Below the pieces are notes generated by a model. That model had not been told where the DNA came from. It did not search any database and worked only from the letters and a program-made list of their open reading frames with translations. 64,000 nucleotides of DNA from NCBI GenBank assembly GCA_029817715.1, contig JARUPY010000471.1, positions 1,364,001-1,428,000 on the forward strand, read 5' to 3'. Positions 1 to 10,296 of the stretch are shown here, piece after piece. The stretch comes from Melastoma dodecandrum (lineage: Eukaryota > Streptophyta > Magnoliopsida > Myrtales > Melastomataceae). The position numbers were made by a program, and so were the translations under genes. Numbering within the stretch: the stretch's first letter is position 1; the number at the start of each line of letters is the position of its first letter.

Positions 1-440
1 GATAATAAGGCTTTGTAATTTGTTCGTCTCATCTCATATTTTGTTGCCCATCAAAATCTAATTAGATGTAATATGTCTTGACTTAGATATATATAATCGT
101 TTTTAAAATATTTCTATATTTAATAAAGAATAAATGAAAATATAATCCAAAAAGTCAACGACATATGATTATGTAGAAAGAAGAAATAACCAAGAATAGA
201 GGAAAGTGTAACAAATATATCATAAATTATTTTGAAATGGAAATAGGAAGAAAGATAGTATGAATAGGGTATGAATGATGGATCTTATATTTGTTGTACA
301 ACACCCAATGCCAAATGTACAAAAATGACCAACTTTTTGGTGAAAGCGTGTCATACTATATATTTTCATTTTCGACATCTGGCTCCGATACCGCTGTTGT
401 ACAGTAGCCAACGCCACATACTATATATTTTCATTTTCAA
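1..440. repeat. AT-rich dispersed repeat, copy 1
   Basis: This stretch is nearly identical to 9098-9540, with only scattered single-base differences. More diverged relatives lie at about 2455-2860, 8023-8230 and 7760-7880. The same sequence family forms the region just upstream of the Puf gene (7592 onward), so these copies look like duplicated 5' flanks and not an autonomous transposon. No terminal inverted repeat or coding capacity is visible. The copy is cut by the window's left edge. Confidence 0.85.
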
Positions 441-1304
441 TAATATTAATTCAACCAAATTTCCCCTAAAACGAATGGTTAGCCAGAAGATCCTCCACCT
501 GCATGCCCATCCCATGTCCAATTCCACTCATTCTTTGGACATTCTCTAAAACCACTTTTTGGTCACTCTAGAATGTATGTTTATTCGTCTCAGTCGCATG
601 AAGAAACCCCTTGTGTGATTGTTACGCCAAACAAACGTTGTGAATCCTGGAGACGATGTTTAGCTGCGATGAGCATCGTCCGTGTTTAGTTGGTCAGTTT
701 CTTATAGCAGTTTACCTGTTCCCGCTTATAGCACAGTCAATAACTAGAAAGAAAGCAAAGGATCCTAGCTGCTGCTTCAGCGAAGACGCAAATGCAGTAC
801 ATCTATCCCAATAGAAATAATTGATTCATTCAACATCCTGACTGGCCACTGAATTTGTACTTGAAGTAATCTGGTTACTTGACAATCGAAGTGATTAATC
901 ATGTTCCGGTTAGATGATCCAATCGTTCATACTCTCACCGATACAAGATTCAGGATTTGCATATCGCCCGTAACATGGCTGCTGATAAGACCCGATCTTG
1001 AAGACGCCCGTAACTTTCTCGTTCAAAACAATGCGAGAAGTGGGATAAGTGCAAATAGAATTAGCATAGGTTAAAGAACATTAAGCCACGCACTTAAAAC
1101 ATCCAGAGAAATCTCATAAGTAATAAAAACAATTGCCACAATAATATTAGGCACAGAATAGGGAGACATGCTACTCTAGCTTGTGACAAGCTATTCGATG
1201 CCCCATTTACGAAGAATAGAGAGCAGCAGTCCAACCCCATTTATCGAAGAGCAAGACAAACTTCAAGTCTACCAAGAAGATCGGATTTTAGGCATAGATC
1301 CTCT
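441..1304. other. Intergenic, no gene recognised
   Basis: Positions 441-560 match 8285-8395 (a stretch containing AAACGAATGGTTAGCC) and extend the dispersed repeat. The rest to about 1304 shows no coding exon, RNA gene or clear motif. Confidence 0.5.
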
Positions 1305-1575
1305 GAAGATTAGTCGATTAAAAATAGCCAGTTGAGAATATTATCATCTTACAGGAAGTACAATGGGAACAGGGCAGGATGGTTTTCATTGTTCCCCAGG
1401 ACCTGTTCTAATTGTTAAAGGAAACAGAATTATTCAGATCCTTTGGGAATTCGGAGTGGTTTCGTGGTCCATTACGCGTTTATGATTAAGGTTGATCTCT
1501 GGAGGAGGGTCTCATCTCCTAACCTGTATATTTGCTTCACAATGCATGGTAAGAAAAGTCGAATATTGTCCGATG
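1305..1575 (+). repeat. Diverged copy of MRG intron 1/exon 2 region
   Basis: This segment aligns by eye with about 10890-11170, which is the end of intron 1 and the start of exon 2 of the MRG gene. Shared stretches include TTATTCAGATCCTTTGGGA, and the end of the segment resembles the acceptor of exon 2. It has no reading frame matching the rest of MRG. It is either a relic of a duplicated gene piece or a repeat that also sits in the MRG intron. Confidence 0.6.
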
Positions 1576-1849
1576 GAGTGCAGAAACGGGCTTCCGTGGC
1601 GTGGTTTCCGTGCATCTCGCCTTCAGGTCATTGTTCTTCAAAACCACCATTGTGTTGTAGTGCAATAGAATCCCCACATGTCGATATTATTTGTGGGTAA
1701 ATTCAGTTTTCTAATGGTCTGGCTCCGTGCTTATAAATGGATTTCTTTGCATGGGGTGTTGATGATGACAGAGGCGTCTGTTCAACTAAGGACTGGGTGA
1801 GGAGCCGGGGGATGAGGAAGAGGGACTGATGCCTCATGTATTGGGTGCA

Positions 1850-2115
1850 TTTGCCGCAATGAGGGCACCCGCGTCCCACTGTGTTACTGTGGCCACAAGG
1901 GTTGTGCCCTCAATACAGGGACCTCAACAACTAGAACACCAAACCCCAGTACCCAGATAATCGTATCTCAATATAATAAAAGAAAAAAAACAGATAAAAA
2001 ATAGAGTTCATAAACCCAGAAAAAATCGAGATTATAATATTTGTTGCTTCTGATGGAAATAACCAGCATCTTATAAGAAAACAAAACCCAAGTCACGGGG
2101 GAAGAAAGCATAAGA
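1850..2115. repeat. Duplicate of the Puf gene 3' flank
   Basis: The segment aligns with 5530-5790, immediately downstream of the Puf gene. Shared stretches include TTACTGTGGCCACAAGG and CCAGATAATC followed by ATCTCAAT. With the pseudogene at 2866-3840 it forms one duplicated block, interrupted at about 2120-2865 by the AT-rich repeat. Confidence 0.7.
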
Positions 2116-2454
2116 GGTTCTCAGCGAGACGTATGATTATTCGCCTCTGTCGCATAAAGGTCCTCAGCGAGACGTTTCATTTCATTACATCTCCACATGA
2201 GTAAGCAGGAGGACAATTTTACGCGATTACATGTAACGCGGATATTTAATTTTGTTGTGTTACTAATCATGTTGATCTAAACTTTTGGTTCGTTAATTAA
2301 AAAAATCTTTTTACTTAACATGGATTCAATAGTTATCATGGAGCGGACCAACTGATTAGTGTGGATTAGATTGAGGGATCTGCGTACCCTTGTGATGGTT
2401 TTCAGCTTACCCTTCTCGTTTTCGTTAATAATTTCGAGTCTCCTCATTATCTTA

Positions 2455-2865
2455 GATAATGAGGCTTTTGATCATATCATCTCATATTTTGTTGCCCATC
2501 AAAATCTAATTAGATGTAATATGTCTTGACTTAAATATATATAATCGTTTCTAAAATATTTCTATGAATTTGATGCTTTATTTAATAAAGAATAAATGAA
2601 AATATAATCCAAAAAGTCAATGACATGTAATTACATAGAAAGAAGAAATAACCATGAATAGAGGGAAGTGTAACAAATATATCATAAATTATTTTGCAAT
2701 TGAATATAGGAAGAAGGATATTATGAATAGGGTATGAATGATGGATCGTATATTTGTTGTACAACAGCCAACGCCACATGTCCTAAAAGGACCAACTTTT
2801 TCATGAAAGCGTGTCATACTATATATTTTCATTTTCGACCTCTAGCTCCGATACCACTTTTCTAG
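2455..2865. repeat. AT-rich dispersed repeat, copy 2, truncating a Puf copy
   Basis: This is a more diverged copy of the repeat at 1-440. It ends abruptly at about 2865, where the sequence continues directly as Puf exon 4 homology. Its arrival appears to have removed the last exon and part of the penultimate exon of the left Puf copy. Confidence 0.75.
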
Positions 2866-3840
2866 GACGTGGGTCCCGTACTTGTCCACCGAAAGGAAAT
2901 GATAACTCCCTTGGAGGCTCCACAAGGTGTCATCGGTTATCTGAGGTATGTCGAAGTCGAATAGCTTCTGCACCAAGAAGTTTCTACAAAGCAGGAAACA
3001 CAAAGACAAAAAGAGAAGGTTGGCATAATTGCCCGTAGAACATGGCTTCGAAAATAAAAAGAGATGGTTGGGAATGATGAATACCCAGTAGGTTGAACAG
3101 TCAACTCGCTACATTTTTCGGTCATTTCACGAAACAGAACATCTATGCATAACCCTTTGATATCTCCGGGTACTTCATCAACATCCCACACCCTCTTAGA
3201 TCCATGGCTATCTCCAATAAATGCTTCTGGACTTCGAGAAATATGTTCTGTAAAACAAAAAATACAACACGCTTCAACGAAGCGGCAGACGTATACAACA
3301 TCACTGCATATAACAGAAGCACATGCGAATTTATAAGGCTCTTAGAGTACTCTTCTTAGTTAGAGTACTCTTCTTAGGCGTCTGGAAGCAGAACGGATGT
3401 TTATCGACATATGACAAGAAAAAGATGTCCAACCACATTCTACATGTCTGAGAAGTTGGTTAAGCAGACTCGATCACTTTTCGTCCGTGGTCATCCTTGA
3501 ACAATGAAGTCACGAAAGGAGCTAGAACTGTTGTAGTGGACAGCCTCCTCTGATAGAAGTCGCTGATATGCTCGAATAGTTTAATAATGGACCGCATTTT
3601 GTCACACAAAAAATATCTAAATTACATAAAAGACGTTGAAATAAATTGTATAGTTCAATGAAAGTACAAGAAACATATCCGTTCGTATTAAGACAAACTC
3701 GCAGGAGAGGGACGCCATCGGAACGCAAAGAATAGACTATCTCGTCCCTAAGTCTTCCCCTGCAACGTCCGACAAGGTCTTGAAACTCTTCGCACATCAT
3801 CGGATCATTCAAGGTTCCCCAAAAGATAAGCCATAGTTTG
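2866..3840 (-). pseudogene. Truncated Puf (Pumilio-like) pseudogene
   Basis: Four blocks align with exons of the Puf gene at 5815-7587. On the minus strand these are about 3840-3678 (exon 1 3' part), 3585-3430 (exon 2), 3250-3080 (exon 3) and 2996-2866 (part of exon 4). Intron order and spacing are kept. The final exon is absent, replaced by AT-rich repeat at 2865. In the exon 2 block a single base has been lost near 3465 relative to the intact copy, shifting the frame. Puf repeat motifs are still readable in pieces, such as the helix with DDHGRKVIE. The copy is not expected to make a working RNA-binding protein. Confidence 0.8.
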
Positions 3841-4132
3841 ATCGTTGGACCGAGCAACCCAACCGATCCGAAATGTAGTTGGGCTAAGTATACATTCGGC
3901 CCTGTCCATAAATCGGGCATAGTCAACTACTTATCGCATCATATTATTTTCCTTTGTGCTCACGTTGGATTTGGAAGCAACCAAATGCGATGCGACCCAA
4001 AGGGACATCATTGCCTTCCTCCTGTCTTACTAGTCAATAAAAAGACTTCTAGAAAGTCAAACATTTCTCGACCCAAAAAAATTCCTGACGCGGCTTTACA
4101 ATTTACAGATTCTTGGCTTACTCCACCTTTTG

Positions 4133-4140
4133 CATATAAA
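4133..4140 (+). promoter_or_regulatory. Probable TATA box of the LEA2 gene
   Basis: The motif CATATAAA lies 109 bp upstream of the ATG at 4249, which fits a plant core promoter with an 80-nt leader. Confidence 0.55.
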
Positions 4141-4248
4141 TTCAACGTCACTCGTCCCCCGAATTTCATCACCTCAAAAACCCAAACCCAAATCATCTTT
4201 CATTTTCCACCACTTCAAACTCCCAAGGCTAGAAAAACATCGAGATAA

Positions 4249-4884
4249 ATGGCCGAGAACTACTCCTCTGCCCCCGCCACCAACGGCTTCCCCAAGTCGG
4301 ACCAGGAATCGCTGCGCTCTGCCACGGAGGAAGAGAAGCGTAGGAAGAGAATGAAATGGGCGGTCTACATCGCCGCCTTCACCGTATTCCAGGTGATGGT
4401 CATCCTCGTCTTCGCCCTCGTTGTGATGAAAGTCAAGGCACCCAAGTTCCGCGTCGGAGAACTCCAAATCCAGTCTCTCACCGCGGACCAGTCTACGCCC
4501 TCGTTCGACATGAAGTTCCTGGCGCCGATCAGGGTCAAGAACACCAACTTCGGGCCTTACAAGTACGATGCCACCGCCGTGGACTTCACCTACGGGGGAG
4601 TGGTCGTCGGACAGGTGATCATACCGAAGAGCAAGGCCAACTTCAAGTCCACCAAGAAGATTGACGTCGAGGTCTCGTTGAATTCGAATGCACTGTCCAC
4701 CGCTGCGTCGTCCGGACTAGCGAACGAGCTCGGCAGTGGGGTCATCACCTTGGGGAGCCAGGGGAAGATGAACGGGAAGGTGACGCTGATGCTAATGTTC
4801 AAGAAGAAGAAGGCGACCGAGATGGACTGCACCATGGCCATTGATGTTGTGTCCAAGGCTGTCAAGTCCGTGGAATGCAAGTAG
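4249..4884 (+). CDS. LEA2 / NDR1-HIN1-like membrane protein
   Basis: This is a single-exon gene of 211 residues. A basic stretch (residues about 29-36, EKRRKRMK) precedes one hydrophobic membrane segment (about 37-62). The rest is a beta-rich LEA_2 domain (about 90-205) with the family's pattern MKFLAPIRVKNTNFGPYKY and a C-terminal strand ending in a conserved Cys (VECK). This is the arrangement of plant proteins annotated as late embryogenesis abundant At1g64065-like: a type II membrane protein with the LEA_2 domain outside the cytosol, many of them linked to stress or defence. The specific function is not shown by the sequence. The start is the first ATG after the TATA box, and the family length matches. 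Its 3' UTR is partly duplicated at 8405-8580. Confidence 0.9.
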   Translation: MAENYSSAPATNGFPKSDQESLRSATEEEKRRKRMKWAVYIAAFTVFQVMVILVFALVVMKVKAPKFRVGELQIQSLTADQSTPSFDMKFLAPIRVKNTNFGPYKYDATAVDFTYGGVVVGQVIIPKSKANFKSTKKIDVEVSLNSNALSTAASSGLANELGSGVITLGSQGKMNGKVTLMLMFKKKKATEMDCTMAIDVVSKAVKSVECK

Positions 4885-5529
4885 AGGGCGTGATTGAAAC
4901 AGAGAATATGGGCTTTCTTTTTCCATCTTTTTTTTTTTCGTCCTACATTCTTTGTCCCGTGATCTCTATTCATTATTTGATTTCATTTGTAAATCTTCTG
5001 TGCGACCTGTTATTCTTCATCTGAAAGTCACAATTACCTTTCAATCTCTTCATAGCATAAAATTGAAACGATAAAAATGAAAATGAAAAACTTCAAAGCT
5101 TTCCCCTGTTTATTCATTAGTGGGAAGAATTCATGTGCCTCGGGTGAATCACACAGGTAGAACATCGGACAAGTTATTCTATGAGGAAACCCACGGACCA
5201 GTCGGATGTAGACTGCAATGAAATGTGCAGTTTTTTTCTGCAGATTGGGATTAAACGCGCATTGGTCAATTCACAGTCGCTTTTGAGCATATTCATCATC
5301 TTTACATGAAAGTTCATTGGGTGCAGAGCAGGGGAGTGTCTCTTCGTTTCCCGTGATCTGCTCTGCTTAGGAAACAATTCGGAATTCCTGGGATTGTTTC
5401 CGTGGCCGTCACACCTTCAAAACTATGTGAAAATATTTGTAACTTGTCTCAGAACCGGCTTTCGATATCCTTTTATGGGTGGATTGATTTTGGCAAAGGC
5501 TTCTGCTCATCCAAGTGCTCAGTGCGGTG
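4885..5529. other. LEA2 3' UTR and intergenic DNA
   Basis: A T-rich 3' UTR runs to about 5100. Then follows DNA without a recognisable gene. Positions 5400-5470 look weakly similar to the MRG intron 1 family (a stretch near GTAACTTGTCT). Confidence 0.5.
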
Positions 5530-5790
5530 CTGTGTGTCCGCCGGGTTACTGTGGCCACAAGGAATGAGCCCTCCTAACATGGACGTCAGGAACTCCAACA
5601 CCAAACCCAACTGCCCAGATAATCATATCTCAATTTAATAAAAGCCAAAAAAAAAAAGATTGCATAGACCACAAGGATAATGGCAGGTTAAAATATTTAT
5701 TACTTTCATTGAATATAACCAAGTAACGTCCCTTACAAGAAGAAGAAAAACCTAGTCGCGAAGGTAGTAGAAAGCACAAAAAACAACACA
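5530..5790. repeat. Puf gene 3' flank, duplicated at 1850-2115
   Basis: This is the partner of the block at 1850-2115. It lies directly downstream of the Puf stop codon (5815) and shows that the left pseudogene came from a duplication including 3' flanking sequence. Confidence 0.7.
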
Positions 5791-5814
5791 TATGTTCGAA
5801 CAAATCAGTCGGGA

Positions 5815-7587
5815 TCAGAGGCCGCAGCGGAAGTATCCACTCCTGTTGTTCGGCCTCCTAATCAGCTTCTGAAGTTTTCCCCCATATGGACTGCTCCGAA
5901 GTGCCTCTCCTTCTGAATCTATCATCGATCTCAAGATGTCGTAAATCACTAATCCGCGGTCCTAACAGAGAAAAGCAAAATTCAATCAAAACAATGTATA
6001 ATATCAGATCAGGAAGACAATCTTCTATGAATATCTGTTGTACCTTTGCCCGGGAGAGCATTGCTTGGACGACGTAGTTGCCATACGGATCGGTAAATAG
6101 CTCGGGGAAATCCCGACCAGTCATCAGTTCCCTTGCAATCTCCTCAAACCAGATGATATTAGACCGGAGGAGGCACTTTTCCATGACGTGGCTCCCGTAC
6201 TTGTCCACCGAAAGGGAATGATAACTTCCTTGAAGGCTCCGCAATACGTCTTCGATTAGCTGCGGTATGTGGAAGTCGAATAGCTTCTGCACCAAGTAAT
6301 TGCTGCAAAGGAGGAAACGCAGAGGAGTTTGGCAAAATTGCTCCTACAATTTGGCTTCAAAAATAAAAAGACAAGGGCGGAATGATGAATACCCAGCGGG
6401 ATGAACAGCCAACTCGCTGCATATCTCTGTCATTTTAGGAAAGAGAAGATTTCTGCAGAATCCCTTTGATATCTCCACGGACTTCATCAGCATGCAACAC
6501 CCTCTGAGATCCGTGGCTATCTCCATTAGATGCTTCTCAGCGTCGAGAAAGATTTGCTGGAGAACATAAAATAAAACACGCTTCAATAACGTAACACGAT
6601 TTAATCACATATATCTAAAATATATAATATTCCAATACACAAAGTACTATACGTTTTAGGGTACTACGCCATTTATCAAAGAAGATGAAAAAAGATGACC
6701 TACCACATTCTCCATGTCCGAGAAGTTGCTTAAGCAGAACTCAATCACTTTTTGTCCGTGGTAATCCTTGAACAACGAAACTACGAAGCGGGACAAAGCC
6801 GTCGCAACGGATTGCCTCTGATCGAATTCGCTAAGATGCTCAAATAGTTTAAGCATGGAACGCATTCTTCCGTAAGAAAAACAAGTAACCGATATCTTTC
6901 GTTGTTAGTCTTAACAAAAATTTAAAAGAAGAAATAAAAACAAAGAAGTATCGCCTAGAAAATCCATAGATCGTACCCGTTCGGATTACTACACACTTGA
7001 AGAAGAGGAACCTTTCCGAAACGCAAGGAAAGGACTATCTCATCCCTGAGTTTTCCGCTACAGCGTCCGACAAGGTCTCGAAACTCTTTGCTCATCATCG
7101 GATCGGTCATTGTTTCCTACAGGCTGCTCTCGCGGACCAGTTTCTTGAAGTAGCCATCCACGCTATTTTCTTCCGCCAATGATTCACGACCGAGTTGGCC
7201 CCTCTTTGCCATGTATATTGGTACTTGTCTGCGTTTCTCGTTCCGGCAGCCTTCCCGTGGTTGAAACACATCGGCACTTGCACACCGATCAGACCAAATA
7301 CTTTCGAGAGCATGTTTATCAGTTTTGGTGCCACCACAGTGCATGGACAGCGGGTATTGTTCCATGAGTCGAGGGTTCTTGAGTTGTTGCAGAAGTTCTT
7401 GCAAAGGATGCTCACTGTGGAAAGAGCCCGACGAACCATCCCTTGTTTGGCGGGCAAGGCTACTGCTGTTGGCACTGGACATGGGGGACTGGTTTGGGTC
7501 GGCATGGTTCGGCATGGGTGGACCAAGGATATCGTCTGCCAGGGTGCCGAGGAGGTGACGAGCCGTGTTGTAGTCGATTTCTACCAT
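5815..7587 (-). CDS. Puf-domain (Pumilio-like) RNA-binding protein, in-frame TAG
   Basis: The gene has five exons on the minus strand: 7587-6977, 6866-6704, 6556-6393, 6302-6044 and 5961-5815. All introns are GT-AG. From the Met at 7110 the joined frame is open for 288 residues and shows about seven Puf repeats, with helix motifs such as HGQKVIEF, RGCCMLM, AGNYLVQKLF, YGSHVMEK and YGNYVVQ. Puf domains bind single-stranded mRNA, usually in 3' UTRs, and repress or relocalise it. Upstream in the same frame is a 156-residue segment from the ATG at 7587 (good context ACCATGG, 50 bp from a TATA box), ended by TAG at 7117-7119. Either the N-terminal part is cut off by a nonsense change, an unrecognised intron removes the TAG, or the Puf protein starts at 7110. 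The 288-residue frame alone is shorter than most Pumilio proteins. Confidence 0.8.
7117..7119 (-). other. In-frame TAG between N-terminal frame and Puf domain
   Basis: The frame opened at 7587 reads to this TAG. After it the same frame continues without a shift (GAA ACA ATG) into the Puf repeats. No convincing short GT-AG intron around the stop was found by eye. Confidence 0.75.
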
Positions 7588-7591
7588 GGTG

Positions 7592-8022
7592 GTTTAATGT
7601 GATGCACTTCCGTTACGTTGCGCATTGTCTCTCTTATATAGATTTTTTAGAAGGAATCTGATATATTCAAATATCTCTCGTTGGATTTAATCATGTATGA
7701 AATTTGGATTTTTTTTAATTGACAAAGATTTTATCCTTTAATATGGTGCCAAGTAACATAATGAGGCTTTGTAATATATAATTCTCTGATTTTGGTGTGT
7801 ACCAAAATCTAATATGATGGAATATGTCTTGACTTAGATATATAGAATCGTTTTTAAAATATTTTTACGAATTAAAGGTTTATTTAATTAAGAAAATATT
7901 TATATAATGAAGGAATCTGATATATTCAAATATCTCTCGTTGGATTTATGAAATTTGGATTTTTTGTATGAATAAAGATTTTATTCATTTATATCATGTC
8001 ATGGTATGGATAATCTTTTAAG
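7592..8022. repeat. Puf upstream region, family founder copies
   Basis: It holds two copies of a stretch around ATATTCAAATATCTCTCGTT (about 7655 and 7918), followed by diverged pieces of the AT-rich repeat. The same order of sequence recurs at 8925-9200. Confidence 0.7.
7633..7641 (-). promoter_or_regulatory. Probable TATA box of the Puf gene
   Basis: On the minus strand the sequence is CTATATAAG, about 47 bp upstream of the ATG at 7587. The duplicated flank at 8961-8969 carries CTACATAAG instead, so that copy has lost the TATA core. Confidence 0.6.
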
Positions 8023-8400
8023 ATAATAAGACTTTGTAATTTGTTCGTCTCATATTGTCTTGACTTAGATATATAGAATCGTTTTGAAAATATTTCTATG
8101 AATAAGATTGAAGGTTTATTTAATAATGAATAAATGAAAATGTAATCCAAAAAGTCAATAGCTTCTGATTACGTTGAAAGAAGAAATAGCAAAGAATAAA
8201 GGCAAGTGTCACAAATATTTCATAAATTATTTTGTACTGAATAAAAAAAGAAAGATAGAGTGTAACTATAAATTGAGTACGAATAATGCCAACCAAATTT
8301 CTCCCAAAACGAATGGTTAGCCTCAACATCCTCCACCTGCCCCTCATTCCAAGTCCAATTACTCACATTCTTTGAACATTGTCCGAAACCAATTGGGTGT
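8023..8400. repeat. AT-rich dispersed repeat, copy 3
   Basis: A diverged and internally deleted relative of 1-560. Its end (8285-8395) matches 441-560. Confidence 0.7.
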
Positions 8401-8404
8401 TTTC

Positions 8405-8580
8405 AAATGAGACTTGTGTTTATTTTTTCCATCTTTTTTTTTTTCGTGGCACATTCTTGGTACGGTGATTCATTATTTGATTTGATTTGTAAATCTTCCA
8501 CGCAAATTGTGGATAATCCTCATCTAAAAAATAACCAAAAAAAATCAATTAATTAAAAAATACAAAATTAAAAAACTCTT
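8405..8580 (+). repeat. Duplicated piece of the LEA2 3' UTR
   Basis: It matches 4905-5100, sharing the T-run followed by TCG, then CATTATTTGATTT and TTTGTAAATCTTC. The coding part of LEA2 is not present here. Confidence 0.65.
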
Positions 8581-8631
8581 GGAGGTTTATTTATTTTGGA
8601 TTATAAAATGTAGGTAAAATATACTATAATA

Positions 8632-8880
8632 TCAAAAACTATTACGAAACTTTCTTTTTGTTAAAAACGTAATTTGTTATATGATTTTATATTAACTTAT
8701 GTTTTGTTTCTATGTTGATCTTGGCCAATTTTCAATTTTACTGTAAGAAAACCAAACGGGCCTTAATTTATGATTTTCAATTATTGACTAAAACATAAAA
8801 AATGGATAATAATATTGAAATCTCTCGTATGTTTTTTATTTTAACATTTTGATGGCTAGATTAAGTATGTTAGAAGCCGA
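8632..8880. repeat. MITE-like half element, copy A
   Basis: It is about 250 bp and closely similar to 9563-9830. Both contain ACCAAACGGGCCTTAATTTA followed by an AT-rich tail. The inverted repeat at 55180-55695 contains the same arm and, in reverse orientation, the same tail. Confidence 0.65.
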
Positions 8881-8924
8881 AGTTGGACTATAAGTTAGCG
8901 AAGTTGGACGATCAAGCGAGTTTA

Positions 8925-9540
8925 ATGTGATGCTCTTCCGCTAGGTTGCAGATTGTCTCTCTTATGTAGTTTTTTAGAAGGAATATGAGATATTCAAATA
9001 TCTCTCGTTGGATTTAATCATCTATGAAATTTGGATTTTTTGTATGGACAAAGATTTTATCCATTTATATCGTGTCATGGTATGGATAATCTTTTAAGAT
9101 AATAAGGCTTTGTAATTTGTTCGTCTCATCTCATATTTTGTTGCCCATCAAAATCTAATTAGATGTAATATGTCTTGACTTAGATATATATAATCGTTTT
9201 TAAAATATTTCTATATTTAATAAAGAATAAATGAAAATATAATCCAAAAAGTCAACGACATATGATTATGTAGAAAGAAGAAATAATCAAGAATAGAGGA
9301 AAGTGTAACAAATATATCATAAATTATTTTGAAATGGAATATAGGAAGAAAGATAGTATGAATAGGGTACGAATGATGGATCTTATATTTGTTGTACAAC
9401 ACCCAATGCCAAATGTACAAAAATGACCAACTTTTTGGTGCAAGCGTGTCATACTATATATTTTCATTTTCGACATCTGGCTCCGATACCGCTGTTGTGC
9501 AGTAGCCAATGCCACATACTATATATTTTCATTTTCAATA
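8925..9540. repeat. Duplicated Puf upstream flank plus AT-rich repeat, copy 4
   Basis: Positions 8925-9097 match 7592-7740, the Puf 5' flank. Positions 9098-9540 are nearly identical to 1-440. No Puf coding sequence lies to its left; a MITE-like fragment does. Confidence 0.8.
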
Positions 9541-9562
9541 AAATGAAACTATTTTGGATACT

Positions 9563-9830
9563 ATATTGTCAAAAACTATTACGAAACTTTCTTTTTGTTA
9601 AAAACGTAATTTGTTATACGATTTTATACTAGCTTTTGTTTTGTTTCTATATTAATCTTGGTCAATTTTGAATTTTACTGTACGAAAACCAAACGGGCCT
9701 TAATTTATTATTTTCAATTATGTACTAATACATAAAAAATAGATAATAATATTGACATTATGTTTTTTATTTTAACATTTTGATGGCTAGATTAAGTAAG
9801 TTAGAAGCCGAAGTTAGACGGCAATTATTA
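9563..9830. repeat. MITE-like half element, copy B
   Basis: Second copy of 8632-8880, in the same orientation, with scattered substitutions. Confidence 0.65.
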
Positions 9831-10296
9831 ATATTGTTAATAATATATAAAGTCGATGAAGGTCGGATGATTACTCTACAATGGACTTCCTAAGATGGAT
9901 CGTAAGACTAAGCAATGAAAATTGGAATTCAACTATTATATTATAAATGTTAAATAATATTAAGTCTTTATTAGACATAAAATTTAAAGTTGTTTAAAAT
10001 TAATGTAAAAACAGTTGATGAAAAAATCTTATAAAAAATAAATTTTTAATAAAATAAAAAAATTTGTCTAAAATTGTATACGGATAAAGATAAAAATATT
10101 TCCTGTTTCACAAAGGGAAGTGCTTTGGGTTTTAGGACTGGTCCTTCCTTTCTCCCGCTGCTGCTACTCGGAAGTCTTCCGACAGAAACACCCCAAACCC
10201 ACGACGGATAGAGCCTGGATCTTATAATAATTAGCGGAAGTCCGAACCTTTGAATCGATCCTAAGCGAAAGATCGGATCTTGGGAGATATCACAGC
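9831..10296. other. Upstream region and leader of the MRG gene
   Basis: AT-rich to about 10090, then GC-richer leader sequence up to the ATG at 10297. No distinctive promoter motif was identified. Confidence 0.4.
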
